Shown one piece after another: positions 1 to 8,115 of a DNA stretch of 12,641 bases. The DNA is from an uncultured Fidelibacterota bacterium. Its GTDB lineage: Bacteria > Fidelibacterota > Marinisomatia > Marinisomatales > UBA1611. Location of the stretch: positions 1 through 12,641 of the forward strand of contig CALCSS010000082.1 of assembly GCA_937893835.1 (NCBI GenBank), given 5' to 3'. Numbering within the stretch: the first letter of the stretch is position 1; each line of letters starts with the position of its first letter. The notes under the pieces were generated by a model, which was not told where the DNA came from, did not search any database, and worked only from the letters and a program-made list of their open reading frames with translations. The translations under genes were made by a program, and so were the position numbers.

Positions 1-2
1 AG

Positions 3-75
3 TGGCTCGGGCCGGAATCGAACCAGCGACACATGGATTTTCAGTCCACTGCTCTACCAACTGAGCTACCGAGCC
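3..75 (-). tRNA. tRNA-Phe (anticodon GAA)
   Basis: Read on the minus strand this folds as a complete 73-nt cloverleaf. The 7-bp acceptor stem is GGCTCGG/CCGAGCC (75-69 with 10-4), followed by U8-A9, a GCTC/GAGC D stem, and an anticodon stem GTGGA/TCCAT with one G-U pair. The 7-nt loop CTGAAAA puts GAA at positions 42-40. The T arm contains TTCGATT, and the discriminator base is A at position 3. GAA reads Phe codons. The CCA tail is not encoded: the bases after the discriminator are C and T, so a CCA-adding enzyme must supply it. It is divergent from rdgB and has its own promoter candidate at 124-152. Confidence 0.96.
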
Positions 76-123
76 ACAAAAAAGATGTGATCCATTTAAA
101 AAGCGGGGCAAAATTACTTGGTC

Positions 124-152
124 ACTATAGCAAAACAAAAATATTTGATCAA
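124..152 (-). promoter_or_regulatory. putative sigma70-type promoter for tRNA-Phe
   Basis: On the minus strand a TTGATC box (152-147, four of six matches to TTGACA) is separated by exactly 17 bases from TATAGT (129-124, five of six matches to TATAAT). Transcription would start near 117, giving a leader of about 40 nt before the tRNA 5' end at 75, to be removed by RNase P. The -35 box sits in a small AT-rich palindrome, TTGATCAA. This rests on consensus matching alone; if the host is a Bacteroidota member, its primary sigma factor prefers a different -7 motif, which lowers confidence. Confidence 0.4.
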
Positions 153-174
153 AAATCGGCTAAATATATACTCC

Positions 175-203
175 TTGACTCGTTTAGCGAATCCACATAT
201 GTT
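175..203 (+). promoter_or_regulatory. putative promoter for the rdgB-sprA operon
   Basis: TTGACT (175-180, five of six matches to the -35 consensus) lies 17 bases before TATGTT (198-203, four of six matches to TATAAT). The start would fall near 210, leaving about 25 nt of leader before the chosen rdgB ATG at 235. It is the only reasonable promoter-like pair seen upstream of the long plus-strand gene array. Consensus matching only; the -10 box is weak. Confidence 0.35.
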
Positions 204-234
204 TTCCGGCATTTTTTGCAGGGTTATGTTCGCT

Positions 235-855
235 ATGTCTCGAGGAAGAAAACTGGTCTTGGCCACACATAATGTCCATAAGCAAAAAGAGATGAATTCT
301 CTTTTGGACCATATGGGCATTACCATTTTAGGATTGGATGAATATCCTCAAATTGGAGACATAGATGAAACTGGGACTACGCTTATTGAAAACTCATTTA
401 TCAAAGCACGTACCGTATTCCAAATAACTGGTCTGCCCACGTTGGCAGATGACACTGGACTGGAGGTTGATGCCCTTGATGGTGCCCCAGGTGTCTATTC
501 TGCACGTTATGCAGGAGAGAACCCCACTTTCCAAGATAACGTGAACAAGTTACTTGGAGATTTGGAGGGTCTTCGAGATGAAGAACGTACCGCCAGATTT
601 AGGACAGTTATTTCCTTTGTTGATGGTACAAGGGAACTCCATGCTGAGGGTGTCGTTGAAGGAATAATAAGCTTAGATTCAAGGGGAGCTGATGGTTTTG
701 GTTATGATCCAGTATTTCTTCCTGAGGGATATGGACTAACGTTTGCAGAAATGTCCCAAGCTGAGAAGAATAAGATAAGCCATAGGGGACGAGCTCTGAT
801 CAAAATGAAAAAATTATTAGAACCTTATTTAAAAAAAGGAGTGGATATAGGATAA
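235..855 (+). CDS. rdgB: XTP/dITP pyrophosphatase (RdgB/HAM1 family)
   Basis: House-cleaning enzyme of the cytoplasm that hydrolyses deaminated purine nucleotides (ITP, dITP, XTP) to the monophosphate plus pyrophosphate, keeping them out of DNA and RNA. The 206-aa product has the usual family length and the family signatures in order: LVLATHNVHK near the N terminus (residues 7-16) for nucleotide and phosphate contact, ADDTGLEVDAL (71-81) with the acidic metal and catalytic residues, GAPGVYSARYAG (83-94), GFGYDPVF (154-161) and the C-terminal SHRGRAL (182-188). The frame stays open upstream with ATGs at 226 and 118. I chose 235 because homologues begin a few residues before LVLAT and because AGGG at 220-223 is spaced acceptably for 235 but is too close to 226. 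The stop lies 28 bases before the sprA start, so it probably heads the T9SS operon; the link looks positional rather than functional. Confidence 0.95.
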   Translation: MSRGRKLVLATHNVHKQKEMNSLLDHMGITILGLDEYPQIGDIDETGTTLIENSFIKARTVFQITGLPTLADDTGLEVDALDGAPGVYSARYAGENPTFQDNVNKLLGDLEGLRDEERTARFRTVISFVDGTRELHAEGVVEGIISLDSRGADGFGYDPVFLPEGYGLTFAEMSQAEKNKISHRGRALIKMKKLLEPYLKKGVDIG

Positions 856-883
856 AACGGTATCAGTTAGATCAAGACTGAAC

Positions 884-3800
884 TTGAACCATAAACAAAA
901 ATATAAGCCTCTTTTTGGCCAAGGTTATCTTCTTGGCCTATGGGTAGGTCTATCTATTTCCTGTCTCTTTGCACAGGATCTGAGCGCAGATTCAGATATG
1001 CCACAACATATCCTCCTGCCTAGTATTATTCCCTCATCCTCATTCGTTTTCGACCCCTTTCCTCGCTATAGTGCTTCATTGGTTGCATACAATGACTCCA
1101 TACCAGAATATAGAGGGATATTGAACTATATCTTTGGTATCAAAAAAATGGATATAAAGCTATCGAGAGACTGGAGTACCATAACCATAACAGAGTCCAT
1201 CAATGGGAAAAAGTTGAAGATTCCTTTTACAGCATCAGTTGATTGGTATCTAGAGATGATGCAACAACAAAAGTGGCACGTCAAGTTCTTGGAATTCATG
1301 CAACAAGGGACAAAGGAAGATGGCCGTAAGGGTAGAGGCCAAATGTTGGAGGTCGTTGGCATGGACATGGGTCGACTAGGGAGAGCCTCTTTGCAGGTGA
1401 GTGGGAATGTGAACATCAATGGTAAAATGGTCTTTCAAGACCAGGAGCTTGTTCGCTCGACGCTCAATGAGACACAGAACACACATTTAGAATTTGATCA
1501 AAAACAAAACCTTAACATTCAGGGCAAGATCGGCGACCGAATAACGGTGGCGATGGACCAGGACTCAGAGCGTCAGTTCGAATGGGAAAATAACATTCGT
1601 ATTTCATACGAGGGACATGAGGATGACATAGTACAAAAGGTTGAAGCAGGTAACATATCCCTGTCTCTACCATCAACAAAGTATGTGACATTCTCTGGTA
1701 AGAATCAGGGTCTATTTGGAATAAAGGCCATATCCAAACTTGGGCCAGTTGATGTGACAACAATTGCATCCATTGAAAAATCGAAAAAAGAACAGTCTGA
1801 ATGGGAAGGCGGAGGTCAAAGTAGCACTCAACAAGTCAGGGATGTGGATTGGATGAAGAATCGTTATTTCTTTATTCACCCTTGGTTCCGAGATGGTGTT
1901 GACACGTCCTTCATCTCAACGCCTATTTCCATACCCTCTTTTTACCCACTAAGAAATGGACTGCACTTGATCGGAGATGTCGTTGTCAAGAATTTTGAAT
2001 TGTATAAATCAATAAACATCAATGATCCTAGTGCAATGACAGGAATGGCATATGTGAATCCCACTGACACTACCCAGTATACTGGTGAAAATGAAGAGGG
2101 TAGTTTTGTTCTTTTGGAGCAAGGAACGAACTATTATGTCAGTCCGGATTTAGGATTCATAAGGGTGCGTGAACAGGTGTCACAAGATATCTTGGGTTGC
2201 ACCTTTACGATTGAACATCGTCAGACGGGTGAGACATTGTTGGAGGTTGGGCATGGGCCTGACTCAGTTGGAACAAACTTGGCATTAATGATGCTCAAGC
2301 CTCGAAATAGTCATCCCAATCATTCCACCTGGCCGCTGATGTTCAAGAATGTATACTATCTAGGGACATCTCAGATAAATCCTGATGGTTTTGATGTCAG
2401 GGTCATCAATAAGAATTCAACTCCAGTTTCAGATCGAGACAAGGGCTCAAGTTTTCCTTATATCACACTATTTGGTTTGGATAGTCTAGATGAGAACGGT
2501 ACACGTAGTTATGATGAGATAATCGATAAGGATATGGCAAACATCATGAACATGGTTGATGGTGAACTTATGTTTCCGACACTACATCCATTTGCAAATG
2601 GGGACTCTTTGGTTGGTGGTCAGGACTCTGAACAATTGAAAGAGCAACTGGGAACGGGTGTGATGTACACATCCTCCTCATCCTCAGATATCAACGGTGA
2701 CCATCGATGGATGATAGAGGCTGCCTATACGAATCAAAGTTCAACCATTAATCTGGGTTTTATGCTTATCGAAGGAAGTGAAGAGGTCATACAGAATGGA
2801 GTGACGCTTAAGAGAGGGCTCGACTACAACATAGATTATTTTACTGGAACGATAGTTCTACTGGGGGAGGCAGCCAATGACCCAAATGCAAAATTGAAGG
2901 TCAACTATGATAAGCATGAATTGGTTTCCTTTGATAAGAAGACCATCTTTGGTACTCGTGCCCAGATGGATCTGGGTAAACCAAATTCTTTCATTGGTGC
3001 TACGGCCCTATACTTTAATCAATCCATAATCAATGAGAAGGTTGAGGTCGGCTATGAACCAACTAGGAATTTCATATGGGATTTGAATGGACGGTATGAG
3101 TGGGAGATGGATGGAATGACCAGAATGCTAGACAAGCTGCCCTTGATCGAGGCTGAGAAGATCTCTACTTTCTCTGTAGAGGGTGAGATCGCACAGGTAA
3201 TGCCAAACCCCAACTCGATCAGTAATTCTGAAACTGGTGATCCAGATGGAGTTGCCTTCATTGATGATTTTGAAGGTAGTAAACGGACAACATCGCCATC
3301 AATACAGCGTCGTTTTTGGAAGGCATCATCTGCACCTTTGAAGTTCAATGAGCAAGACTCGAGCTTCACTGATCCATTCAACCAAAGAAATAGGGGAAAA
3401 TTATTTTGGTATAATCCCTATGTTCCAGTTCGAACAAGAGATATTTGGCCAAATCAATCAACGTCACTCAGAGCAGGGAACGAGACGACAGATGTTTTGG
3501 TCATGAAATATAAAGCCAAGGATCATCAGAGTTACCATGATCCAGATTCACTTTGGGTGGGTATAACAACCTCTCTCTATTCAGGAGACTATGACCAGAT
3601 TCAAAGTAAGTTCTTTGAGATTTGGGTAAAAGGTAATTCAGGTAGGTTGCATGTAGATCTTGGGAAAATATCCGAGGATATGGATGGTAATGGTCAACTT
3701 AACACAGAGGATATTCCTGCAGCAGGCCTAACTCTTGGCAATGGATTTCTGGAGGATGTGGAAGATACTGGGCTTGATGGTTGTTTTGATGAATCAGAGG

Positions 3801-6800
3801 ATGGATGGGGAGGATGCCTAGAAAGTGGCACCTATTCAGATTATTCATCAGTGTCTGATACTGTAATGGTAAATATCTCTGATGACGTTGACCCCGAAGA
3901 TCCAAATGGAGATAATTGGGACTATGAGGCTGGTAGCCTGGATTATTCCAATGTAAATGGAACGGAATCAAATGGAACTGGGTCTAAGATACAAGAAGGA
4001 GGGAAATACCCTGATACTGAGGATCTGGACAGGTCCACTTTTCTTGATAAGACCAACGACTATTTTTCTTCTAACTTTATGCTGACCGATACAACCTATC
4101 TTGCGGGTAAAACGGAAAAAGATGGAGAGTCAACAGGTTGGAAGCTCTTTCGTGTCCCGCTGTCTAATTTCAAAAAAGTTCAAAATATTGAATGGAATGA
4201 GATACGCTATGTACGTATCGGTATCACAGGTTTGGAAGAAGAACAAAAGACATTGCAGATCGCAAAAATGGAGATTGTTGGAAACGAATGGCAAGAAATG
4301 GGCATCTTTGGTCCAGATACATCTGAATTGGCCTTCCAGGCCAATCAATCAGTATCATCTATCGTTGATGACGAAGGTGACCCTCAATTTCAGGTAGCGG
4401 TCATCAACACGGAGGATAACGCTGATTATATTCCGCCCAAGGGTGTAAAAGGTGAATATGATCGCATCAATGAGATCCAAAGTAAGGAACAGTCGTTGGT
4501 CTTGAAATTCACCAATCTACCACCGAAACATACAGGAATTGCCCAAAAAACATTGTATACATTGAATGATGATCAAAAGAGAAGTTTCATGACATATGAT
4601 TTCATGAAGATGTATGTAAATGGTAATAGCTCTTGGACAAATATTCTAGAAACAGATGTGGAAATATTTTTGAAGTTTGGTCTTGGAGAAGATTATTATG
4701 AGATCACTCAACCTGTCTATGCGGGTTGGGATGAGGATGAGAGCAGGAATAGTTTTAAGATAGATCTGAATTGGCTGACTGCACTAAAACAATCTGATAC
4801 AACCAGGATCAAGAAATTTGGATCACAGGATAGGATCCTTGATTCGGTCAATGTGAGAAAGTATCTATATGCCGATGAACAAGGACAACTGACGGGTAAG
4901 CGGGTCACCATATCAGGGAAACCTGCCTTGAATCGTCTACAGTATTTTGCAGTAGGACTAAAGAATATTGGGAATGTTCCAGTTGAGGGAGAGGTGTGGA
5001 TCGATGAACTTCGTTTAAGTGGTGTCAAGAAGGAAAAGGGTGTGGCAATGAGGGTTCAGTCCAGTTTGAAATTATCTGACCTAGGGTCTGCAACAGTTGT
5101 CTATAGCAGGCAGGATGCCGATTATCATAGACTTCAGGAGCGTCTGTCAAAATCAAACAATACATCCGAAAATTTGAATTTGACGGGGAAGATAGACCTT
5201 CATCGCTTGCTACCCCCATCATTGGGCATCTCAATACCACTTAATGGTTCATTCACACAGAACCAGAGTCGTCCAAAATTCTTTTCTGGTGAGGATATTT
5301 TGGTTGACCCTGACAATACACCTGATTCTATCATGATATTAAGTAATACAATATCTGTGAATACATCCATCAAAAAAACAGGTAAGTCAGATAATAAGTT
5401 GGTGAAGTATACCCTTGATAATATGTCTTTGAATTTTAGTGCATCACAGTCCAGATCTTCCGATGTTACTTACAAACAAAAATGGTCTGAGACATATTCT
5501 GGTAAGTTTGCATATAATCTTGCTTTTGGTAGAAATAATTATATCAAGCCATTACTATGGGCGGAAAACATACCTATTATTGGAAAAACAGCAAGTGATT
5601 TTCAATTTTTCTATACACCTTCTTCTTTCAAGACAGGTATGAACATGAGCGAAAAACTCACATGGAATGAGACAAGAACAGGTGTCAAGAGCCCTGAGTC
5701 ATATAATTTTGGATTAAATCGTAATCTTAATCTTGATTATAAATTCACCAATACACTGTCAAGTAAGTACAGTTGGTCTGGGCAAAGTAATTTAAATGAT
5801 TACCGTGGATATATATTGACCGCACTCAAAGACCTTGATCCAGGTCTGGTAACTCAAACAACTGAAAGTTTCAATACCACCTATACTCCAACCATGTTGA
5901 AGTGGATCAAGCCATCTTTCAATTACACTGCTAACTTTCGTTGGTCTGATGATCTAACGAGAGAAGGTCAAAACATAAGCACACAATTGAGATTTGGTTC
6001 GAACTTCACGCTTACCCCTGTCCAAATAATAGAATTATTATATAAACCTAAATCAACAAAGAAGGCAGGTAACATAAATCGTTCAAGAGGACAAAGGTCA
6101 AGAAATAGAAGCAGGTCTGAGCCAGAGAAAAAACAAGAACAAAAAAAGACTAAAACAAATTTTAATCCAATGAACCTAGTACATGGCCTATTTAAAAGGA
6201 TCAATCCTATATCCATCAGCTACACAGAGACACTAAATCGATCAGCGAATCAAATCATTGGAGAGGTTCCTACTGGTTATAAGTTTGGTTGGTTACCGGG
6301 TCATGATCTTGACCAATCCACTGAAGTGGGAAGCAACCTAGGTTCTTGGGACCATAAACGTGATGGCTCCGTAAGAAGTGGGGTTAAACTCACACGTACA
6401 ATAACCATAAGTACAAACTTTACTCAGAACTTTTCTACTACCCGATCCAGCACTGGTCTAGAACAAATGTCTATGACACGTGACTATGTTGCATATGGAG
6501 AGTTGTTGAATGAGGGCTTACCATTCCCTGGTTGGAGTTTTAGATTAAGCGGTTTGGAAAAATGGCCGCTGATCAAAAAAATTGCAAAGTCTGCTTCAAT
6601 GGAGCATAGCTTCTCTGGTAAAGAGACCCGATCATGGCAGTTTGAAGATGGGTCAGCCGAACAAATGAACTTTTTCAACTTTGGTTCTTTTGCGAAAAAA
6701 TATAAGGATAATGAAAGATCATCAAGGATCAATCAGAATTTTTCACCTCTCATAGGTATCAATATGACATTGCAAAAGAACATCTCTGTGACCTTTAGGA

Positions 6801-7189
6801 ACAACATGAGTCGTTCATTGGATGAGAGCCCTAGCGGACTAACCATTCAAAATGATAATAGTTATACATCAACAGGCACATACACCCACAGGGGGGGTAT
6901 AAATATACCTATTCCTTTTTATGGCAATCTGAATCTCAACAATACAATAAGTTTTACCTTAAATTTTGACCTGAATGAGAGCCGTGAAGAACGATCTGGA
7001 GATAAAGTGAATCTTGAGGTAGGTTCTTTTTCAGAGAGTTGGAAGACAGGTCTAAGGATCTCTTACCAATTTTCCACCAAGGTCAGTGGGGGTCTCAGGT
7101 ACGAATATCGTGAAAGTGACACAAGGACAACAGGTAGAAAAATTGATAGAGACTTCGGCTTTGATGTGAACTTGGCAATCTCGGGATGA
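884..7189 (+). CDS. sprA: SprA/Sov, outer-membrane translocon of the type IX secretion system
   Basis: SprA (Sov in Porphyromonas) is the giant 36-strand outer-membrane barrel through which T9SS cargo crosses; it works with PorV and a plug protein. This 2101-aa protein is somewhat shorter than the roughly 2400-aa Bacteroidota forms but appears complete. A signal peptide ends CLFA (27-30) with Gln31 next. Recognisable SprA blocks are an N-terminal module (about 166-305) containing GKIGDR (214-219), VEAGN (253-257) and GLFGIK (276-281); FIDDFEG (792-798); an acidic calcium-loop region with DMDGNGQLNTED (932-943) and later PDTEDLD; EVWIDELRLSG (1370-1380); then a long Tyr/Asn/Ser-rich beta-strand region to the end. 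Around 1721-1755 lies a strongly basic Lys/Arg tract, probably a loop. Start: the frame opens after TAG at 848-850 and its first ATG lies beyond the signal peptide, so initiation must be non-ATG; TTG at 884 is best (CTG at 878 is possible), with no good Shine-Dalgarno. The stop is 1 base before the next gene. Confidence 0.94.
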   Translation: MNHKQKYKPLFGQGYLLGLWVGLSISCLFAQDLSADSDMPQHILLPSIIPSSSFVFDPFPRYSASLVAYNDSIPEYRGILNYIFGIKKMDIKLSRDWSTITITESINGKKLKIPFTASVDWYLEMMQQQKWHVKFLEFMQQGTKEDGRKGRGQMLEVVGMDMGRLGRASLQVSGNVNINGKMVFQDQELVRSTLNETQNTHLEFDQKQNLNIQGKIGDRITVAMDQDSERQFEWENNIRISYEGHEDDIVQKVEAGNISLSLPSTKYVTFSGKNQGLFGIKAISKLGPVDVTTIASIEKSKKEQSEWEGGGQSSTQQVRDVDWMKNRYFFIHPWFRDGVDTSFISTPISIPSFYPLRNGLHLIGDVVVKNFELYKSININDPSAMTGMAYVNPTDTTQYTGENEEGSFVLLEQGTNYYVSPDLGFIRVREQVSQDILGCTFTIEHRQTGETLLEVGHGPDSVGTNLALMMLKPRNSHPNHSTWPLMFKNVYYLGTSQINPDGFDVRVINKNSTPVSDRDKGSSFPYITLFGLDSLDENGTRSYDEIIDKDMANIMNMVDGELMFPTLHPFANGDSLVGGQDSEQLKEQLGTGVMYTSSSSSDINGDHRWMIEAAYTNQSSTINLGFMLIEGSEEVIQNGVTLKRGLDYNIDYFTGTIVLLGEAANDPNAKLKVNYDKHELVSFDKKTIFGTRAQMDLGKPNSFIGATALYFNQSIINEKVEVGYEPTRNFIWDLNGRYEWEMDGMTRMLDKLPLIEAEKISTFSVEGEIAQVMPNPNSISNSETGDPDGVAFIDDFEGSKRTTSPSIQRRFWKASSAPLKFNEQDSSFTDPFNQRNRGKLFWYNPYVPVRTRDIWPNQSTSLRAGNETTDVLVMKYKAKDHQSYHDPDSLWVGITTSLYSGDYDQIQSKFFEIWVKGNSGRLHVDLGKISEDMDGNGQLNTEDIPAAGLTLGNGFLEDVEDTGLDGCFDESEDGWGGCLESGTYSDYSSVSDTVMVNISDDVDPEDPNGDNWDYEAGSLDYSNVNGTESNGTGSKIQEGGKYPDTEDLDRSTFLDKTNDYFSSNFMLTDTTYLAGKTEKDGESTGWKLFRVPLSNFKKVQNIEWNEIRYVRIGITGLEEEQKTLQIAKMEIVGNEWQEMGIFGPDTSELAFQANQSVSSIVDDEGDPQFQVAVINTEDNADYIPPKGVKGEYDRINEIQSKEQSLVLKFTNLPPKHTGIAQKTLYTLNDDQKRSFMTYDFMKMYVNGNSSWTNILETDVEIFLKFGLGEDYYEITQPVYAGWDEDESRNSFKIDLNWLTALKQSDTTRIKKFGSQDRILDSVNVRKYLYADEQGQLTGKRVTISGKPALNRLQYFAVGLKNIGNVPVEGEVWIDELRLSGVKKEKGVAMRVQSSLKLSDLGSATVVYSRQDADYHRLQERLSKSNNTSENLNLTGKIDLHRLLPPSLGISIPLNGSFTQNQSRPKFFSGEDILVDPDNTPDSIMILSNTISVNTSIKKTGKSDNKLVKYTLDNMSLNFSASQSRSSDVTYKQKWSETYSGKFAYNLAFGRNNYIKPLLWAENIPIIGKTASDFQFFYTPSSFKTGMNMSEKLTWNETRTGVKSPESYNFGLNRNLNLDYKFTNTLSSKYSWSGQSNLNDYRGYILTALKDLDPGLVTQTTESFNTTYTPTMLKWIKPSFNYTANFRWSDDLTREGQNISTQLRFGSNFTLTPVQIIELLYKPKSTKKAGNINRSRGQRSRNRSRSEPEKKQEQKKTKTNFNPMNLVHGLFKRINPISISYTETLNRSANQIIGEVPTGYKFGWLPGHDLDQSTEVGSNLGSWDHKRDGSVRSGVKLTRTITISTNFTQNFSTTRSSTGLEQMSMTRDYVAYGELLNEGLPFPGWSFRLSGLEKWPLIKKIAKSASMEHSFSGKETRSWQFEDGSAEQMNFFNFGSFAKKYKDNERSSRINQNFSPLIGINMTLQKNISVTFRNNMSRSLDESPSGLTIQNDNSYTSTGTYTHRGGINIPIPFYGNLNLNNTISFTLNFDLNESREERSGDKVNLEVGSFSESWKTGLRISYQFSTKVSGGLRYEYRESDTRTTGRKIDRDFGFDVNLAISG
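3677..3712 (+). other. EF-hand-like calcium loop within SprA, opening an acidic Cys-containing insertion
   Basis: Codons 932-943 encode a 12-residue loop with Asp at positions 1 and 3, Asn at 5, Gly at 6, a hydrophobic residue at 8 and Asp at 12, the spacing of a calcium-binding EF-hand or dockerin loop. It begins an Asp/Glu/Gly-rich stretch (to about residue 1040) that also holds a close Cys pair, Cys967 and Cys978, and ends in the PDTEDLD block. SprA proteins generally have an acidic loop region of this type; calcium binding and a disulfide are inferred, not shown. Confidence 0.5.
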
Positions 7190-7190
7190 T

Positions 7191-8108
7191 ATGAATAAAA
7201 TACTAATATTGACAGCATCGATCACATTATGCTGTGGTCCAAATGGTCCAGACTTTAATGAGGATAATGCCTTTGAATATCTCAAGAGGCAGTGTGAGTT
7301 TGGTCCAAGAAATCCTAGTTCTGAAGGTTATTATAATTGTCTTGGATTCATGTTTGAAGAGTTGGACAAGACAGCTGAGGACATTATTGTTCAAGAATTT
7401 TCTTATCAAGAAAGAAAAAATAAAACCCGCCATGATCTACAAAATGTCATTGCAAGATACAATACTGAGGCTGAATTCCAAACAGTGATATCGTGTCATT
7501 GGGATACTCGTCCATGGGCTGACTCTGAGGAAAATAGAAAAGATAGAAACCAGCCCATAATTGGGGCAAATGATGGAGCATCAGGGGTTGCAGTACTTTT
7601 GGAACTTGCCAGGATCATGGGTGAGTCGCCCCCACCCATAGGAGTCAATCTGGTCTTCTTCGATGGTGAAGATATGGGGGTTCCAGGCGAGAACGAGACA
7701 TATTGCCAAGGTTCGAGATTTTTTGCAAAAAACCTGCCAATCCCAAAGCCCTATGAGGCAATAAACTTAGACATGGTAGGAGATAAACAGTTGCACCTTC
7801 CTGTTGAAAAATATTCTTTAGAGTTTCACCCAGAGTTGGTGCGCTATCTGTGGAATAGGGCTGATGAAATGGGGTTAGATGCTTTTGATATCACGCCTCA
7901 AAATGCCATTTATGATGATCATATTCCCCTCTATCAAATTGCAGGAATTCCATCAATAGACCTCATTGATTTTAAATATCCGAATTCCTATGCAAACTTT
8001 TGGCACACGATGGATGATCTCCCTGAGAATTGTAGTCCTGAGAGTCTGGGGCAGGTTGGGAGATTGATGGTAGACTATATTTATAATAGAGAAGGTCAAA
8101 ATTGGTAG
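7191..8108 (+). CDS. glutaminyl-peptide cyclotransferase (M28-fold QC), probably envelope-anchored
   Basis: Zinc enzyme of the M28 peptidase fold that cyclises N-terminal Gln to pyroglutamate on exported proteins. The 305-aa protein carries the set expected of animal-type QC rather than an aminopeptidase: HWDTRPWAD (103-111), zinc-ligand Asp128 in GANDGASG, FFDGED (156-161) giving catalytic Glu160 and ligand Asp161, Asp194 in INLDMVG, DDHIP (242-246), and FWHTMDD (270-276) with the active-site Trp271 and third zinc ligand His272. Human QC has close counterparts of FFDGE, DDHIP and WHTMDD. The N terminus is a short hydrophobic segment ending in a Cys pair (14-15); that could be an atypical lipobox, but the residue before the Cys is Leu or Cys instead of Gly/Ala/Ser, so lipidation is uncertain. 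The ATG is 1 base after the sprA stop, implying translational coupling. The context (T9SS pore and exported proteins with Gln at +1) supports a maturation role. A generic M28 aminopeptidase is the less likely alternative. Confidence 0.9.
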   Translation: MNKILILTASITLCCGPNGPDFNEDNAFEYLKRQCEFGPRNPSSEGYYNCLGFMFEELDKTAEDIIVQEFSYQERKNKTRHDLQNVIARYNTEAEFQTVISCHWDTRPWADSEENRKDRNQPIIGANDGASGVAVLLELARIMGESPPPIGVNLVFFDGEDMGVPGENETYCQGSRFFAKNLPIPKPYEAINLDMVGDKQLHLPVEKYSLEFHPELVRYLWNRADEMGLDAFDITPQNAIYDDHIPLYQIAGIPSIDLIDFKYPNSYANFWHTMDDLPENCSPESLGQVGRLMVDYIYNREGQNW

Positions 8109-8115
8109 TGTCCTC

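Noticed and set aside
145..152. TTGATCAA palindrome as an operator
   Set aside because: It is too short, occurs once, and coincides with the minus-strand -35 box; nothing else supports a regulator site.
118..234. A 39-residue N-terminal extension of rdgB
   Set aside because: The frame is open, but RdgB proteins start just before the LVLAT motif, the extra residues look like untranslated leader, and the promoter candidate lies within it.
33..272. A 79-codon open frame on the plus strand
   Set aside because: It runs antisense through the tRNA and overlaps the start of rdgB in another frame; the product resembles nothing and the tRNA fold explains the first part.
3052..3381. A 109-codon open frame on the minus strand
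   Set aside because: It is antisense to a conserved part of sprA including the FIDDFEG block, with no independent evidence of coding.
4101..4397. A 98-codon plus-strand frame within sprA
   Set aside because: It is out of frame with a well-supported, uninterrupted coding sequence; no ribosome site or family signature.
6055..6155. Arg/Lys-rich tract as a frameshift or foreign insertion in sprA
   Set aside because: The frame is continuous, and sequence on both sides fits the SprA pattern, so a natural low-complexity loop is simpler.
7191..8108. Generic M28 aminopeptidase annotation
   Set aside because: The DDHIP, FWHTMDD and FFDGED combination is that of glutaminyl cyclase, and the Gln-starting exported neighbours fit that activity.
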